From contig NZ_JANWVH010000028.1 in the NCBI RefSeq assembly GCF_025056915.1, positions 1 to 32,925 of the forward strand: a stretch of DNA of 32,925 bases, in the 5' to 3' direction. Of this stretch, positions 24,865-32,925 are shown in pieces (the stretch's first letter is position 1; the number at the start of each line of letters is the position of its first letter). The notes under the pieces were generated by a model that was given only the letters and a program-made list of their open reading frames with translations, made no database searches and had not been told where the DNA came from. The position numbers and the translations under genes are program-made. The DNA comes from Meiothermus sp. GTDB taxonomy: Bacteria; Deinococcota; Deinococci; Deinococcales; Thermaceae.

Positions 24865-25000
24865 AGAGTCCAGGCCGCTCGTTGAGCTGCCCTCTGGGTT
24901 GTATGGCTTCCTGAACTTGGCTGCCTAGCCAGATGCATGAGGGCGGGCTTGAAAAATCATTTTGTCCGGGAACAAAACGTTGCTGGGGTTTGCTAAATTT

Positions 25001-25006
25001 TATATA
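25001..25006 (+). promoter_or_regulatory. Leaderless-type -10 box of the DUF4388-like gene
   Basis: TATATA ends 8 nt before the ATG at 25015, so the transcript would start at about the A of the start codon. TTGCTG at 24980-24985 is a possible -35, but the spacer is only 15 nt. No Shine-Dalgarno sequence is present. Confidence 0.45.
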
Positions 25007-25014
25007 GCCGCCAT

Positions 25015-25662
25015 ATGCCCTTATTTGGGAACTTAAGATACATCCCTTTCACCGAGCTTATCCGGCCCCTGGTCAAGCGCACCGGTGGTCTGGTGGTGCA
25101 GATGCCTTCGGCAGCCATTGTCCTGGAGGTTAGCCAGGGCACGCTGGTTCGGGCCTATCGCAACCAGGAGCTGCTGAGCCTCGAGCAGGCCAGGGAAATT
25201 CTGCTGGATCTGGTTCTGGTGCCCGAGGCTGCCTTCGAGTTTACGGGCCGGCCAATCCAGGCCAGAACAGGCGACCTCAATTATTTTCTGCCCAACATGC
25301 TGGTGGATCTGGTGGCCCTGACCAACGCTCGCCCCACCTACGCCGATCAGTTCATTGACCCCAGCACCCGCTTCTGCCGAACCGACAAAAGCGGCCATCC
25401 GCCGGGCAATCCAGGGCGTTTTTTGATCGAGGCCAGCTACTGGCTCGAGTCGCCCAAAGGGGCCTCCTCCCACGAACTCTCGAGCCATCTGCGGGTCTCC
25501 CTGGAAACCGTGCTGTACAACCTCTACAGCCTGCGCCAGTCGGGCTACGTGCAGGCCCTGGACGCCTTTCGCTTGCAACAGTTGGGCCAGCCCCAGGGCA
25601 GGCCCCGCCCGGGCCTGTGGAGCCGCCTGGCCCGGGGCCTGCGAGGGGGGCCGGGGTTGTAG
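25015..25662 (+). CDS. DUF4388-like protein with C-terminal helical (winged-helix-like) region
   Basis: A 215-aa cytoplasmic protein with no signal peptide or membrane segment. The N-terminal half (about 1-80: LFGNLRYIPFTELIRPL, then GGLVVQ, then a region around FEFTG) has the layout of DUF4388/PATAN-like domains found in bacterial signalling proteins. Residues about 145-185 (SSHELSSHLRVSLETVLYNL and what follows) look like a winged-helix or helix-turn-helix. The C-terminus is basic and Gly/Pro-rich. A regulatory role is an inference. The gene stands alone, convergent with alaS and 48 nt from its stop; its promoter looks leaderless. Confidence 0.6.
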   Translation: MPLFGNLRYIPFTELIRPLVKRTGGLVVQMPSAAIVLEVSQGTLVRAYRNQELLSLEQAREILLDLVLVPEAAFEFTGRPIQARTGDLNYFLPNMLVDLVALTNARPTYADQFIDPSTRFCRTDKSGHPPGNPGRFLIEASYWLESPKGASSHELSSHLRVSLETVLYNLYSLRQSGYVQALDAFRLQQLGQPQGRPRPGLWSRLARGLRGGPGL

Positions 25663-25710
25663 GGGCGGGTTGAAATCCGCCCCTACATCGCCGTGTTTTT
25701 GCGCTACGCC

Positions 25711-28362
25711 TTACCCTAGCGCGGCCTCTAGCGCCCCAAACGCCTTGTCCAGATCGAATCCCCCACCCTGGGCTAAGGCCCCCTTGCCCCCGCCGCGTCC
25801 CCCGGCGGCCTCGGAGAGCTTCTTCATCACCGCGCCCGCATCCAGCCCCCGGCCCTGGGCGGCCTTGCTGACCTTGATCACCAGGTTCTGCCCCGAGCCC
25901 ACCGCCACCAGGTCGGCTTTGTGCTTGTCCAGCAGCTCGTCGGCTGCGCCGCGCAAGGCCCCGGCCTCGAGGCCCTCGAGCCTGACCACCAGATAGGTGT
26001 AGCCGTTGGCCTCCTGGAGCCGGGCTCCCGCCGAGCTGCCCCCAAGCTGGGCTCGAGCCAGCTCCAGCCTGAGCCGCTCGATTTCCTTTTCGCGGGCCTT
26101 GAGCTCCTCTTGCAGCTTGCTCACCCGTTCCGGCAGGCTTTCGGGGGCCGTGCCAAGCTCGCGGGCCAGACCGTTCACCCGGTCCAGCATCTCGCGCACA
26201 AACCGGGTCGCGCCGCTACCGGTGAGGGCCTCGATGCGCCGCACCCCCGCCGCCACCGACTCCTCCCCTACCACCACAAACGCGCCAATCTCGCCGGTGC
26301 GCCGCACATGGCAGCCGCCGCACAGCTCCTTGGAGGCCACCTGATCCACCGTGCCCTCCACACTCACCACCCGCACCACGTCGCCGTATTTCTCCCCAAA
26401 AAGGGCCATAGCCCCTTCCTTGCGGGCTTCTTCCAGGGGCTTGTAGGTGTAGCTGACCGGGAAGTCGGCCTGAATCCAGCGGTTGACCAAAAGCTCGACC
26501 CGGGCCAGGTCTCTGGGCGCAATCGGCTCGAACTGGCTGAAGTCGAAGCGGAGCCGGTCTGGCCCCACATAGCTGCCTTTTTGCTGGACATGGGGGCCCA
26601 GCACGGCCCGCAGGGCCGCGTGCAGCAGGTGGGTGGCGGTGTGGTTTTTCTCGGTCTCGCGGCGCTGGATGTCCACCAACGCCCGCACCACCGTGCCGGC
26701 CTCGAGGCGGCCCTCCTCCACCCGTGCTAGGTGCAGGAAGATGCCGTCGGGGTTTTTCTGGGTGGTGCTGACCCTAGCCCAGCCGCCCTCCCACTCCAGA
26801 ATGCCCGAATCCCCCACCTGGCCGCCCCCCTCGGCATAGAAGGGGGTTTTGTCCAGCACCACCTGCACCTCGCTTCCGGCGGGGGCTTCCTCCAGGGTTT
26901 GCTCGCCCAATAGCAGCAGCTTGACCTGAGCCTGGGCTTCCAGCGCCTCGTAGCCCACAAAGTTCGTGCCCCCGTAGTCGGCGGCTAGGGCCGAGAGGGC
27001 CTCGTTGGATTTCTTGAAAAGCGTCTTGTCGAAGGCCATGCGCCGCCGGGCCAGCTCCTGGGCCTCTTCCAGGGCCTTTTCGTAGCCCTCGGTGTCCACC
27101 TTAATCCCGCGCTCGTCGGCTATTTCCAGGGTGAGGTCGAGCGGGAATCCGTAGGTATCGTAGAGGGTGAAGGCGTCCCGGCCCGAAAGGACACCCCCCG
27201 GCGCCAAGCCCGCCAGCATCGCATCCAGGCGCTTGATGCCGCTTTCCAGGGTACGCAGGAACTGCTCCTCTTCAATCCGAATTTGCTTCTGCACGCTCCC
27301 CAGGTGCTCCTTTAGCTCGGGGTAGACCCCACCCATCACCTCGGCCACCACCTCGGCCAGCCGGTACATGAAGGGTTCGCGCAGGCCCAGCAGGTAGCCA
27401 AAGCGCACCGCCCGGCGCAGCAGGCGGCGCACCACGTAGCCTCGCCCGGTGTTGGAGAAATGGGCCCCGTCGGCCAGGATGAAGGCCACCGCGCGGGCGT
27501 GTTCGGCGATCACCCGGTGCGCCACCGAGCGGGGGCCTTCGTAGCTGATGCCCGTCAGCTCTTCAATTTTGGCAATCAGGGGTCGGAACTCGTCGGTCTC
27601 GTAGAAGTCGGTGACGCCCTGCAACACCATCGCCACCCGGGCTAAGCCCATCCCGGTATCAATGTTGGGCTTGGGCAGAGGCTCCAGCACGCCGCCGTCC
27701 TTGCGGTCGTACTGCGGGAAAACCAGGTTCCAGATTTCCACAAAGCGGTTGCTCTCGCGGGTCTCGTAGTAGTCGGCCCAGGTGTCGCTGCCGAACTCGG
27801 GCCCCCGGTCGTAGTAAATCTCGCTGCACGGCCCGCAGGGGCCGTTGGGGCCTTTGGTGGGGGCGTTTTGCGGCCAGAAGTTTTCGTCGGCGTCGAAGCG
27901 GTGGATTTTTTCCGGGGGTACGCCCACCCGCGTCCAGTGCTCGAAAGCCTCGTCGTCATCCTTGTAGATGGTGACGTAGAGGCGCTCGGGTTCCAGGCCC
28001 AGCCACTTCGGGTCGGTCAGAAACTCCCAGGCCCACTCGATGGCTTCTTTCTTGAAGTAGTCGCCAAAGCTGAAGTTGCCCAGCATCTCGAACACGGTCT
28101 GGTGGCGGTTGGTGCGGCCCACATTCTCGATGTCGCCGGTGCGTACCGACTTCTGGCAGGTGGTAACCCGGTACCACTCCCCTTCGTGGCCGGGAAAGAC
28201 CGGCTTTTTGCCGGTGAAGTAGGCTTTGAGGGGGGTCATGCCCGCGTTGATAAAGAGCAGGGTGGGGTCGTCCTGGGGAATCACGCTAAAGCTCGGCAGG
28301 CGCAGATGCCCCTTGGACTCGAAGAACTGGAGGAATTTCTCACGGATTTCGGCGGTTTTCAT
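25711..28362 (-). CDS. alaS: Alanyl-tRNA synthetase
   Basis: Class II aminoacyl-tRNA synthetase charging tRNA-Ala, 883 aa, standard length. The catalytic domain begins MKTAEIREKFLQFFESKGH, with motif 2 region TCQKSVRTGDIENVGRT and the AlaRS hallmark HQTVFEMLGNFSFGDYFK. The editing domain that clears mischarged Ser/Gly has its zinc ligands: His574 and His578 (NHTATHLLH), Cys681 and His685 (CGGCH). A coiled region (EELKAREKEIERLRLELARA) leads into the DHHA1-type C-terminal domain, which ends in a Gly-rich tail. ATG at 28362 has GAGAGG upstream. A 17-nt-spaced promoter lies at 28384-28412. In Firmicutes alaS lies near ruvX-mltG; here they are about 23 kb apart. Confidence 0.97.
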   Translation of the reverse strand: MKTAEIREKFLQFFESKGHLRLPSFSVIPQDDPTLLFINAGMTPLKAYFTGKKPVFPGHEGEWYRVTTCQKSVRTGDIENVGRTNRHQTVFEMLGNFSFGDYFKKEAIEWAWEFLTDPKWLGLEPERLYVTIYKDDDEAFEHWTRVGVPPEKIHRFDADENFWPQNAPTKGPNGPCGPCSEIYYDRGPEFGSDTWADYYETRESNRFVEIWNLVFPQYDRKDGGVLEPLPKPNIDTGMGLARVAMVLQGVTDFYETDEFRPLIAKIEELTGISYEGPRSVAHRVIAEHARAVAFILADGAHFSNTGRGYVVRRLLRRAVRFGYLLGLREPFMYRLAEVVAEVMGGVYPELKEHLGSVQKQIRIEEEQFLRTLESGIKRLDAMLAGLAPGGVLSGRDAFTLYDTYGFPLDLTLEIADERGIKVDTEGYEKALEEAQELARRRMAFDKTLFKKSNEALSALAADYGGTNFVGYEALEAQAQVKLLLLGEQTLEEAPAGSEVQVVLDKTPFYAEGGGQVGDSGILEWEGGWARVSTTQKNPDGIFLHLARVEEGRLEAGTVVRALVDIQRRETEKNHTATHLLHAALRAVLGPHVQQKGSYVGPDRLRFDFSQFEPIAPRDLARVELLVNRWIQADFPVSYTYKPLEEARKEGAMALFGEKYGDVVRVVSVEGTVDQVASKELCGGCHVRRTGEIGAFVVVGEESVAAGVRRIEALTGSGATRFVREMLDRVNGLARELGTAPESLPERVSKLQEELKAREKEIERLRLELARAQLGGSSAGARLQEANGYTYLVVRLEGLEAGALRGAADELLDKHKADLVAVGSGQNLVIKVSKAAQGRGLDAGAVMKKLSEAAGGRGGGKGALAQGGGFDLDKAFGALEAALG

Positions 28363-28383
28363 CGTGGCCTCTCAAACTAACCC

Positions 28384-28412
28384 AGCATAAGAAAAGATGC
28401 CCGGCCAGGCAA
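28384..28412 (-). promoter_or_regulatory. Candidate alaS promoter
   Basis: Minus-strand TTGCCT (28407-28412) and TATGCT (28384-28389) are spaced by 17 nt and would give a leader of about 15 nt carrying GAGAGG before the alaS ATG. There is no room for a T-box or other long leader. Confidence 0.45.
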
Positions 28413-28516
28413 ACCTCACTGGCTCCCCGAAAGGAGGGGGCGAGAGGGCAGCACAGCCCTAACTAATGATACCGGCGCCGTGCAGCAACGGACGGCAGGG
28501 TGATGAGCGTGCCTGC

Positions 28517-28674
28517 GGTCTCGAGCCAAATGAACGGTATTTGTATTTTGAAGAGATTTCAGGGCAGCTCAGGCACGCTCGCACCTTCGGTCTCGAGCCA
28601 AATAAACGGCATCGGTGTCGTAAAGAACCTTTGCGATAGGCTACACATGCTCGCACCTTCGGTCTCGAGCCAAA
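28517..28674. repeat. Three copies of a 14-bp core at an exact 72-bp period
   Basis: GGTCTCGAGCCAAA occurs at 28517-28530, 28589-28602 and 28661-28674, exactly 72 bp apart. The two later copies share a longer upstream block, GCTCGCACCTTC. The intervening stretches of the first two units are still roughly half identical, so this looks like a decayed tandem duplication. Because 72 is a multiple of 3, a minus-strand frame (28459-28740) reads as a 24-residue repeat FGSRPKVRAC. It fills the 486-bp gap between the alaS start and the IMPDH/GMPR gene. Function unknown. Confidence 0.7.
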
Positions 28675-28810
28675 ACTTGCCGCTGCCTTCCAGGGCGGCA
28701 GGCCTCTGGCACTGCCGGAATGGCCGTTCTTTGGCTTCAAGGCGTGGTCAGGTGGGATCCTGGAAAGGGCGGCCCGGCCCCGATGGCCTTCAGGAGTGTG
28801 GCGCTATTTA

Positions 28811-28840
28811 TGGACGCTCTTGGCTTGGCTCGAGTACAAT
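28811..28840 (+). promoter_or_regulatory. Leaderless promoter of the IMPDH/GMPR-family gene
   Basis: TGGACG (28811-28816) and TACAAT (28835-28840) are spaced by 18 nt. The -10 ends 8 nt before the GTG at 28849, so the message would start at about the start codon; no Shine-Dalgarno sequence is present. This pattern sets the start of the gene. Confidence 0.55.
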
Positions 28841-28848
28841 CTTCGTCT

Positions 28849-29961
28849 GTGAACTACGGGATTTTCGACGACATCGCCCAGGAAGCCCTGGAAAAAACCC
28901 AGGCTGACCTGGCCCGGTATCCCTACGAACGCTTTGAAACCTACTATACCTTCGCCGACAAAACCATTATTCCCACCTTCCTGACCCAGCCGGTCTCGCG
29001 CACCCAGGTCAATACCCGGCAACTCTTCTACACCACCAAAGGCCCGCGGGAGCTTTTTCCGGCGTTCGGGGCCTCCATGAGCATGATGCGGAGCCGCTTT
29101 GCCCGCGACGTGTGGGACGAAGGGAATGGGGGCGTGCACATTTTGCCGCGGGTGGGCCTGTCCGAAGAGGAACGCTTAGCCGATGTGCGGGCCAGCGCCC
29201 CGGCCCTGGTGGGGGCGGCCCTCGGCACGAACGAGAAGGAAGATTTCCTGGCCGAACTCTTCGCCCAACCCAACCTAATCTTCGCCTCGATTGACATTGC
29301 CCACGGGGCCAACGCGGCGGTGCTGCCGGTGCTGGCCAAGATTCGCGGGCTGGGCCTGGACAGCGGCATCATCCTGGGCAACGTGGGCTCCATCGAGGGC
29401 TTCGCCTATGCCTACTGGTTGATGAAGCTTTCGGGCTTCCAGCACTTCATCCTGAAGGTGGGGGTGGGGCCAGGCTCGGTCTGCACCACCCGCATCAATA
29501 CCGGCGTGGGGGTGGGCCAGCTATCGCTGCTCGAGGAAATTCGCAGGTTCCAGGCGGTGGTGGGCTACACCGACGCGCAGGTCATTGCCGATGGGGGGGT
29601 GAACAGCTCGGGCGACTTCGTGAAGGCCCTGGCCTACAGCGATGGGGTGATGATGGGCAAGTTCTTTGCCTCGGGGAGCTTCGAGGACGAGGTGCTCATC
29701 AAGAAGGACGGGCAGCTCGAGGGCGTGCTGCTGTACGGCATGGCCTCCACCCTGGTCACTGAAAAACGCAACTTCATCGAGGGCTCCTCGCAAACCCTGC
29801 GGGCCTTCCACCACACCGCCCAGGAAGCGATTGCGCGGCTGCGCGAAGGTTTGCAAAGCGCCATGACCTACGTCAACGCCACCAACCTGACCGAGTTCCG
29901 GGGCAACGTGCGCTTTGCCAGGAACTCGGCGGCGGCCATTACCGAGGCGGGGGTGCATTAG
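28849..29961 (+). CDS. IMP dehydrogenase/GMP reductase family protein, GMP-reductase-like
   Basis: Purine-nucleotide (beta/alpha)8 oxidoreductase, 370 aa from the GTG at 28849, chosen because of the -10 box 8 nt upstream; a longer frame from 28720 runs through the promoter. The catalytic-Cys loop GVGPGSVCTTR (Cys212) and phosphate-binding IADGGVNSSGD (Asp248) are intact. There are no CBS domains, which most IMPDHs have, and the segment LLYGMAS (295-301) and VCTTRINTGVG look more like GMP reductase than IMPDH. The region after EKRNF, where the IMPDH Arg-Tyr flap would lie, does not match either closely. It may reduce GMP to IMP with NADPH for purine salvage, but a divergent role is possible. 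Confidence 0.85.
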   Translation: MNYGIFDDIAQEALEKTQADLARYPYERFETYYTFADKTIIPTFLTQPVSRTQVNTRQLFYTTKGPRELFPAFGASMSMMRSRFARDVWDEGNGGVHILPRVGLSEEERLADVRASAPALVGAALGTNEKEDFLAELFAQPNLIFASIDIAHGANAAVLPVLAKIRGLGLDSGIILGNVGSIEGFAYAYWLMKLSGFQHFILKVGVGPGSVCTTRINTGVGVGQLSLLEEIRRFQAVVGYTDAQVIADGGVNSSGDFVKALAYSDGVMMGKFFASGSFEDEVLIKKDGQLEGVLLYGMASTLVTEKRNFIEGSSQTLRAFHHTAQEAIARLREGLQSAMTYVNATNLTEFRGNVRFARNSAAAITEAGVH

Positions 29962-30040
29962 AGGTCTGGGCGCAGGCTTCAGGTTCCGTCCAACGAGATT
30001 TCGAAGTTGGTGGGGCGTCCAAGGCCATCAGGCTATCGGG

Positions 30041-30325
30041 CTACCCCTCATCACTTGCAGGCTCCAGGCCATAGATCTCCAGATACCGCCTCACCCTCCA
30101 CTCTAGCGTTGGCAATGGCGCGACCTCGCCGCAGACCCAGTCCGGGGTGTAGTGGCGGCAGACCTGCGGGCGGGTTTCGTAGATGGCGCATTGACACCTG
30201 CCATCCAGATGTTTGCAGGGCACGCCTAAGGGCTTTTGCAGAGCGGCAATGTCTGGGGCGGTACAGCAAGCCCCGCAAAGGGTGCATTCCTGGTGCCAGA
30301 AGGTAGAAGGATAGACCGAGCTCAT
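30041..30325 (-). CDS. YkgJ-family cysteine-cluster protein
   Basis: A 94-aa protein with the UPF0153/YkgJ pattern of Cys residues thought to chelate Zn or Fe: CTLCGACC at 14-21, Cys37, CQC at 44-46, and YETRPQVCRHY with Cys56, plus Cys65. Molecular function is not established for the family. The start at 30325 (MSSVYPSTFWHQEC) overlaps the upstream DinB stop by ATGA; an upstream in-frame extension lies inside the DinB gene and is rejected. Confidence 0.85.
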   Translation of the reverse strand: MSSVYPSTFWHQECTLCGACCTAPDIAALQKPLGVPCKHLDGRCQCAIYETRPQVCRHYTPDWVCGEVAPLPTLEWRVRRYLEIYGLEPASDEG

Positions 30326-30795
30326 CGGGCTTGCTGCAACACCTCGCGGATGCGCCAGAAGGCCAGGTAGAGGTGGTGGGCCTCGTGCACCAGGAAGAGC
30401 TCGAGCCACGCCCGCAGCGGCATGGGCCCGGCTGCGCTGTGGACGCCCACCCGATCCAGTTGGGCTTCGCTCAGGGCGGCGACCTGCTGATTGAGCTGGG
30501 CCCGAAGCGACTTAAGCTCGGCCAGCACCTCCTCGGGTGAACGCTCCACCAGCAGCAAAAAGGCTGGCTCGCTGTCGGGCTTAAGGCGCTCGATCAGGGG
30601 GGCTTCTTCTTGCAGGATGCGGGCCATGCGATCCTGGGTGACCAGGGTGAAGTGGGCCAGGTGGGCGAAGTTCTCGTGGGCCGACCACTTTTCGGGCAGG
30701 CTGCGCCGGCGCAGTTGCTCAGGGGTTGCCGGGCCCACTATTTGCGGCAGTCCGGCCAGGGAAAGCTCAAATCGGGTCAAAAGGGTGTTGTTCAT
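30322..30795 (-). CDS. DinB-family (YfiT-like) four-helix-bundle protein
   Basis: A 157-aa, all-helical protein. DinB/YfiT members bind a metal through three histidines and include thiol transferases; many are uncharacterised. Candidate ligands are His45 or His48 in WSAHENFAHLAHF and His137/His141 in FLVHEAHHLYLAFW, the usual spacing. The ATG at 30795 begins a two-gene unit with the YkgJ gene (ATGA overlap), and it is divergent from the FtsX-like permease. The thiol cofactor and substrate are unknown. Confidence 0.85.
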   Translation of the reverse strand: MNNTLLTRFELSLAGLPQIVGPATPEQLRRRSLPEKWSAHENFAHLAHFTLVTQDRMARILQEEAPLIERLKPDSEPAFLLLVERSPEEVLAELKSLRAQLNQQVAALSEAQLDRVGVHSAAGPMPLRAWLELFLVHEAHHLYLAFWRIREVLQQAR

Positions 30796-30910
30796 AGTCT
30801 TAGCCTATACCGCCTGGGCAGGCATATTCCAGTTTGGCCCCGGCCCTTTCCATTTTGAACCACACAGCCGGGCCCATATCCCACTTTTTTCGGCAATAGC
30901 GGTTATTCTG

Positions 30911-32056
30911 ATGGGCGTGGAAGTGCTGGCGCTGGTCTATCGCAATCTGCGGGCGCGGCCCATTCGCAGCATTCTGACCCTGCTGGGGATTGTGGTCTCG
31001 ACGGCCTCGATGGTGCTTTTTTTGTCGTTTGGCGAGGGGCTTCGCAAGGCCCTGGGAGCAGAGCTGTCCAACGTGGGGCCGGCCATTCTGGTGCTGCCCG
31101 AGGGTGTGGAGGCCATCAGCCCCGGCTACCCCGAGCTACGCCCCGACACCTTACGGCAGATCCAATCCGCCGCAAAAGAACTCGGCCTTACCCAGGTCAT
31201 CCCCACCGCCACCTTTGCCAGGGGGGGGTTCGACCCCTCGAGCAGCTTCATCTTTCAGGGCCTGCCCCAGGGGTTTGGGCCCAAAGACCTCTACCCCAAC
31301 GCCCAGCTCGCCTCCGGCAGCCCCACACCCGGCACGGCAGGGGCGGTGGTGGGCGGTGGCATTGCCCAGCGCAACAACCTTTCGGTGGGCAAAACCCTGC
31401 GCCTCAACCCCCAGGTCTCGCTCAAGGTGGTGGGGGTGCTGCAAAAAACCGGCGGCATCACCGACAGCTTTATCTTTGTGCCCATCGAGGCAGTGCAGAC
31501 CGTGCTGAACACCGAAAACTTCACCTCCATTCTGCTCTCCATCGAGCCGGGCCGCCGGGCCGAAGAGGTGGCCCAGCTTGTCAAGCAAAAAATTGCCGGC
31601 GTGGAAGCCCAGACCGCCGGCGATGTGATGCGCTTTGCCGAGCGGGCGGTGCGGATTTCCGACCTGGTGCGCTTCGGTATCAGCCTGGTGGCCCTGATTG
31701 TGGGCGGGCTGCTGGTGGCCAACACGGTCATGATGTCGGTTTACGAGCGCATCCGCGAGTTTGGCCTGATGCGGGCCTTGGGGGCCAAGCGCAACTTCAT
31801 CTTTGGCCTGGTGCTGCTCGAGGCGCTGCTGCTGGGTGTGGTGGGGGGGCTGCTGGGCCTGCTGCTGGGGCAGGCAGCCTCGGGGCTGGTCAACTGGTAC
31901 ACCGGACGGGAGGTGGGCCTGGCCCTCTCGGCCATCACCTTCCGCCTGGCTTCCTTTGCCCTGCTGGTGGCGGTGGTGCTGGGGCTTTTGGCCGGGTTCC
32001 TGCCGGCCCGCACCGCCAGCCGCCTGAAGGTGGTCGAGGCCTTGGGGAGGGTGTGA
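30911..32056 (+). CDS. ABC transporter permease, MacB/FtsX type
   Basis: Membrane subunit of a MacB/LolCE-like ABC system, 381 aa. One N-terminal membrane helix (about 20-40, [20 protein letters not shown]) precedes an extracytoplasmic domain (about 45-250). Three C-terminal helices follow in the FtsX domain, starting near [17 protein letters not shown] and carrying the typical [16 protein letters not shown] and the final [17 protein letters not shown]. The true start is ATG 30911 ([17 protein letters not shown]); longer upstream reading overlaps the divergent DinB gene. Its TGA overlaps the ATG of the ATPase gene (TGATG), so they form a unit. Such pairs move lipoproteins, peptides or drugs, or act as mechanotransmitters; the cargo is unknown. 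Confidence 0.9.
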   Translation: MGVEVLALVYRNLRARPIRSILTLLGIVVSTASMVLFLSFGEGLRKALGAELSNVGPAILVLPEGVEAISPGYPELRPDTLRQIQSAAKELGLTQVIPTATFARGGFDPSSSFIFQGLPQGFGPKDLYPNAQLASGSPTPGTAGAVVGGGIAQRNNLSVGKTLRLNPQVSLKVVGVLQKTGGITDSFIFVPIEAVQTVLNTENFTSILLSIEPGRRAEEVAQLVKQKIAGVEAQTAGDVMRFAERAVRISDLVRFGISLVALIVGGLLVANTVMMSVYERIREFGLMRALGAKRNFIFGLVLLEALLLGVVGGLLGLLLGQAASGLVNWYTGREVGLALSAITFRLASFALLVAVVLGLLAGFLPARTASRLKVVEALGRV

Positions 32057-32760
32057 TGCTCGAGGCCATCAACCTGCACAAGCGCTACCACCAGGGCGAG
32101 ATTGACGTGGTGGCAGTGGATCACTTCACCTATCGCTTTCCCCCCGGCCTGACCGCCATTGTGGGGCCTTCGGGTTCGGGCAAGACCACCCTCTTGAACC
32201 TGCTGGCGGGCTTCGACGTGCCCAGCGAAGGGGAGGTACGGCTGGACACCACCCCCCTTTCGACCCTGCCCGAGGATGGCCGTTCGGAGGTACGCCTGAA
32301 GCACATGGGCTTTGTGTTTCAGCAGTGGAACCTGATTCCCACCCTGACGGCCCTGGAGAATGTGGCCTTTCCCCTGATGCTGGCGGGCTATGGCTTCAAG
32401 GAGCGCACCGCCCGGGCCAGCCAACTGCTGGAAGCGGTGGGGCTGGGCCAGCGGGGCCGCCACCTGCCCAGCAAACTCTCGGGCGGGGAGCAGCAGCGGG
32501 TGGCCATTGCCCGCGCACTGGCCCTGAACCCGCCCATCCTGTTTGCCGACGAACCCACCGGCAACCTCGACTCGGTTTCGGGGGCCCGGGTGGTGGAGCT
32601 GCTGCTGCGCCAGGCCCAGGAGGGCCGCACGGTGATTCTGGTCACGCACGACCTCGAGCTTGCCCGCAGGGCCGAGCGCATTCTGCACCTCAGGGACGGG
32701 CGCTTGTTGCGGGTGGAGGAAATGCGCACGGCTCAGGCAGTCGAGGCGCTGGAGCGTTGA
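32056..32760 (+). CDS. ABC transporter ATP-binding protein, LolD/MacB type
   Basis: ATPase partner of the preceding permease, 234 aa. Walker [10 protein letters not shown] at 37-45, Q-loop at [14 protein letters not shown], signature LSGGEQQR at 141-148, Walker B and D-loop [12 protein letters not shown] at 161-172, and H-loop THD at 197-199. The motif order and DEPTGNLD are typical of LolD/MacB/FtsE ATPases. ATG at 32056 follows GGGGAGGGT; a GTG one codon earlier is the alternative. No periplasmic fusion (MacA-like) protein is seen inside the window. Confidence 0.93.
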   Translation: MLEAINLHKRYHQGEIDVVAVDHFTYRFPPGLTAIVGPSGSGKTTLLNLLAGFDVPSEGEVRLDTTPLSTLPEDGRSEVRLKHMGFVFQQWNLIPTLTALENVAFPLMLAGYGFKERTARASQLLEAVGLGQRGRHLPSKLSGGEQQRVAIARALALNPPILFADEPTGNLDSVSGARVVELLLRQAQEGRTVILVTHDLELARRAERILHLRDGRLLRVEEMRTAQAVEALER

Positions 32761-32870
32761 ATCGAGTGAAAAGGGGAGAGCGCCGAGGTACAACCGCGCA
32801 AGCTACGTTCGAGGCTGCACAAGCTGAAAGGGTGGTCGGGCGCAGGTTGTGGGCCTGCTACCCCTAAGGT

Positions 32871-32925
32871 ATTGTGAGCCATTCTGAGAAAGCCTGGTTC
32901 TGAACAGAACAGTGGCCGCCTGGAA
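32871..32925 (+). repeat. MITE-like dispersed repeat, copy C (cut by window end)
   Basis: From GAGCCATTC onward this matches copies A and B: CCTGGTTCTGAACAGAAC is shared exactly with copy B, and CAGAACAGTGGCCGCCTGG is shared with copy A. The 5' end has diverged: the GAGCGCTCTTC terminal repeat is not visible. The 3' part lies beyond the window. It lies about 110 bp after the ABC ATPase gene. Confidence 0.6.

Noticed and set aside
28500-28680. CRISPR array with three repeats and 72-bp period
   Set aside because: The repeat edges vary between copies, the would-be spacers of the first two units are about half identical to each other, there is no stem of a known repeat class and no cas gene is present.
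28459-28740. 93-aa minus-strand protein with FGSRPKVRAC repeats
   Set aside because: Not called as a gene: no ribosome site or family match, very basic composition, and the repeat is equally well explained at DNA level. Kept as a repeat and a finding.
28720-28848. N-terminal extension of the IMPDH/GMPR protein from ATG 28720
   Set aside because: It would translate through the TGGACG/TACAAT promoter and adds residues outside the family; GTG 28849 fits.
30491-30910. 140-codon extension of the FtsX-like permease
   Set aside because: It overlaps the oppositely oriented DinB gene and would bury the N-terminal membrane helix.

Overview
The window reads as a high-GC (about 65% by eye) chromosome segment from the Deinococcus-Thermus phylum, most like Meiothermus or a close relative. 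Supporting this are a mannosyl/glucosylglycerate-type GH63 hydrolase beside a GH13_18 phosphorylase, several genes with a -10 box only 6-8 nt before the start codon (leaderless style), and a strong excess of the hexamer CTCGAG. The genus is an inference; no rRNA is present.

Layout. Positions 356-4334 hold housekeeping genes: rlmB (+), a ruvX-mltG pair (-) and a ferredoxin/flavodoxin-NADP reductase (+). Positions 4492-10435 (-) are an exported-protein cassette: a DUF1175 NlpC/P60-like protein, a 1488-aa thioester-containing alpha-2-macroglobulin and a small HExxH peptidase. A YhhN membrane protein (+) follows at 10510-11121.

Positions 11124-23590 (-) are the centrepiece, ten co-oriented genes: LacI regulator, sugar-binding protein, two permeases, ABC ATPase, GH63 hydrolase, GH13_18 phosphorylase (probably glucosylglycerate phosphorylase), YcjQ-like dehydrogenase, YcjS-like Gfo/Idh oxidoreductase and a GH36 alpha-galactosidase-like enzyme. 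The gene set resembles the E. coli ycj cluster, but no YcjR epimerase is seen and GH63 and GH36 enzymes are added. A promoter with a LacI-type operator just downstream of its -10 box precedes the regulator gene, and a terminator-like hairpin separates the binding protein from the permeases. Proposed flow: import of a glycosyl-glycerate or related glycoside, hydrolysis or phosphorolysis, and 3-keto-glycoside redox chemistry.

Positions 23735-32760 hold a lipoprotein hydrolase, a DUF4388-like protein, alaS (-), an IMPDH/GMP-reductase family gene with a leaderless promoter, a YkgJ-DinB pair (-), and an FtsX-like permease with a LolD-like ATPase (+).

Between genes are three copies of a short dispersed repeat that looks like a MITE (terminal inverted repeats, TA at both ends, small hairpins), and a three-copy 72-bp-period repeat upstream of alaS. 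No rRNA, tRNA, complete IS, prophage or convincing CRISPR array was seen.
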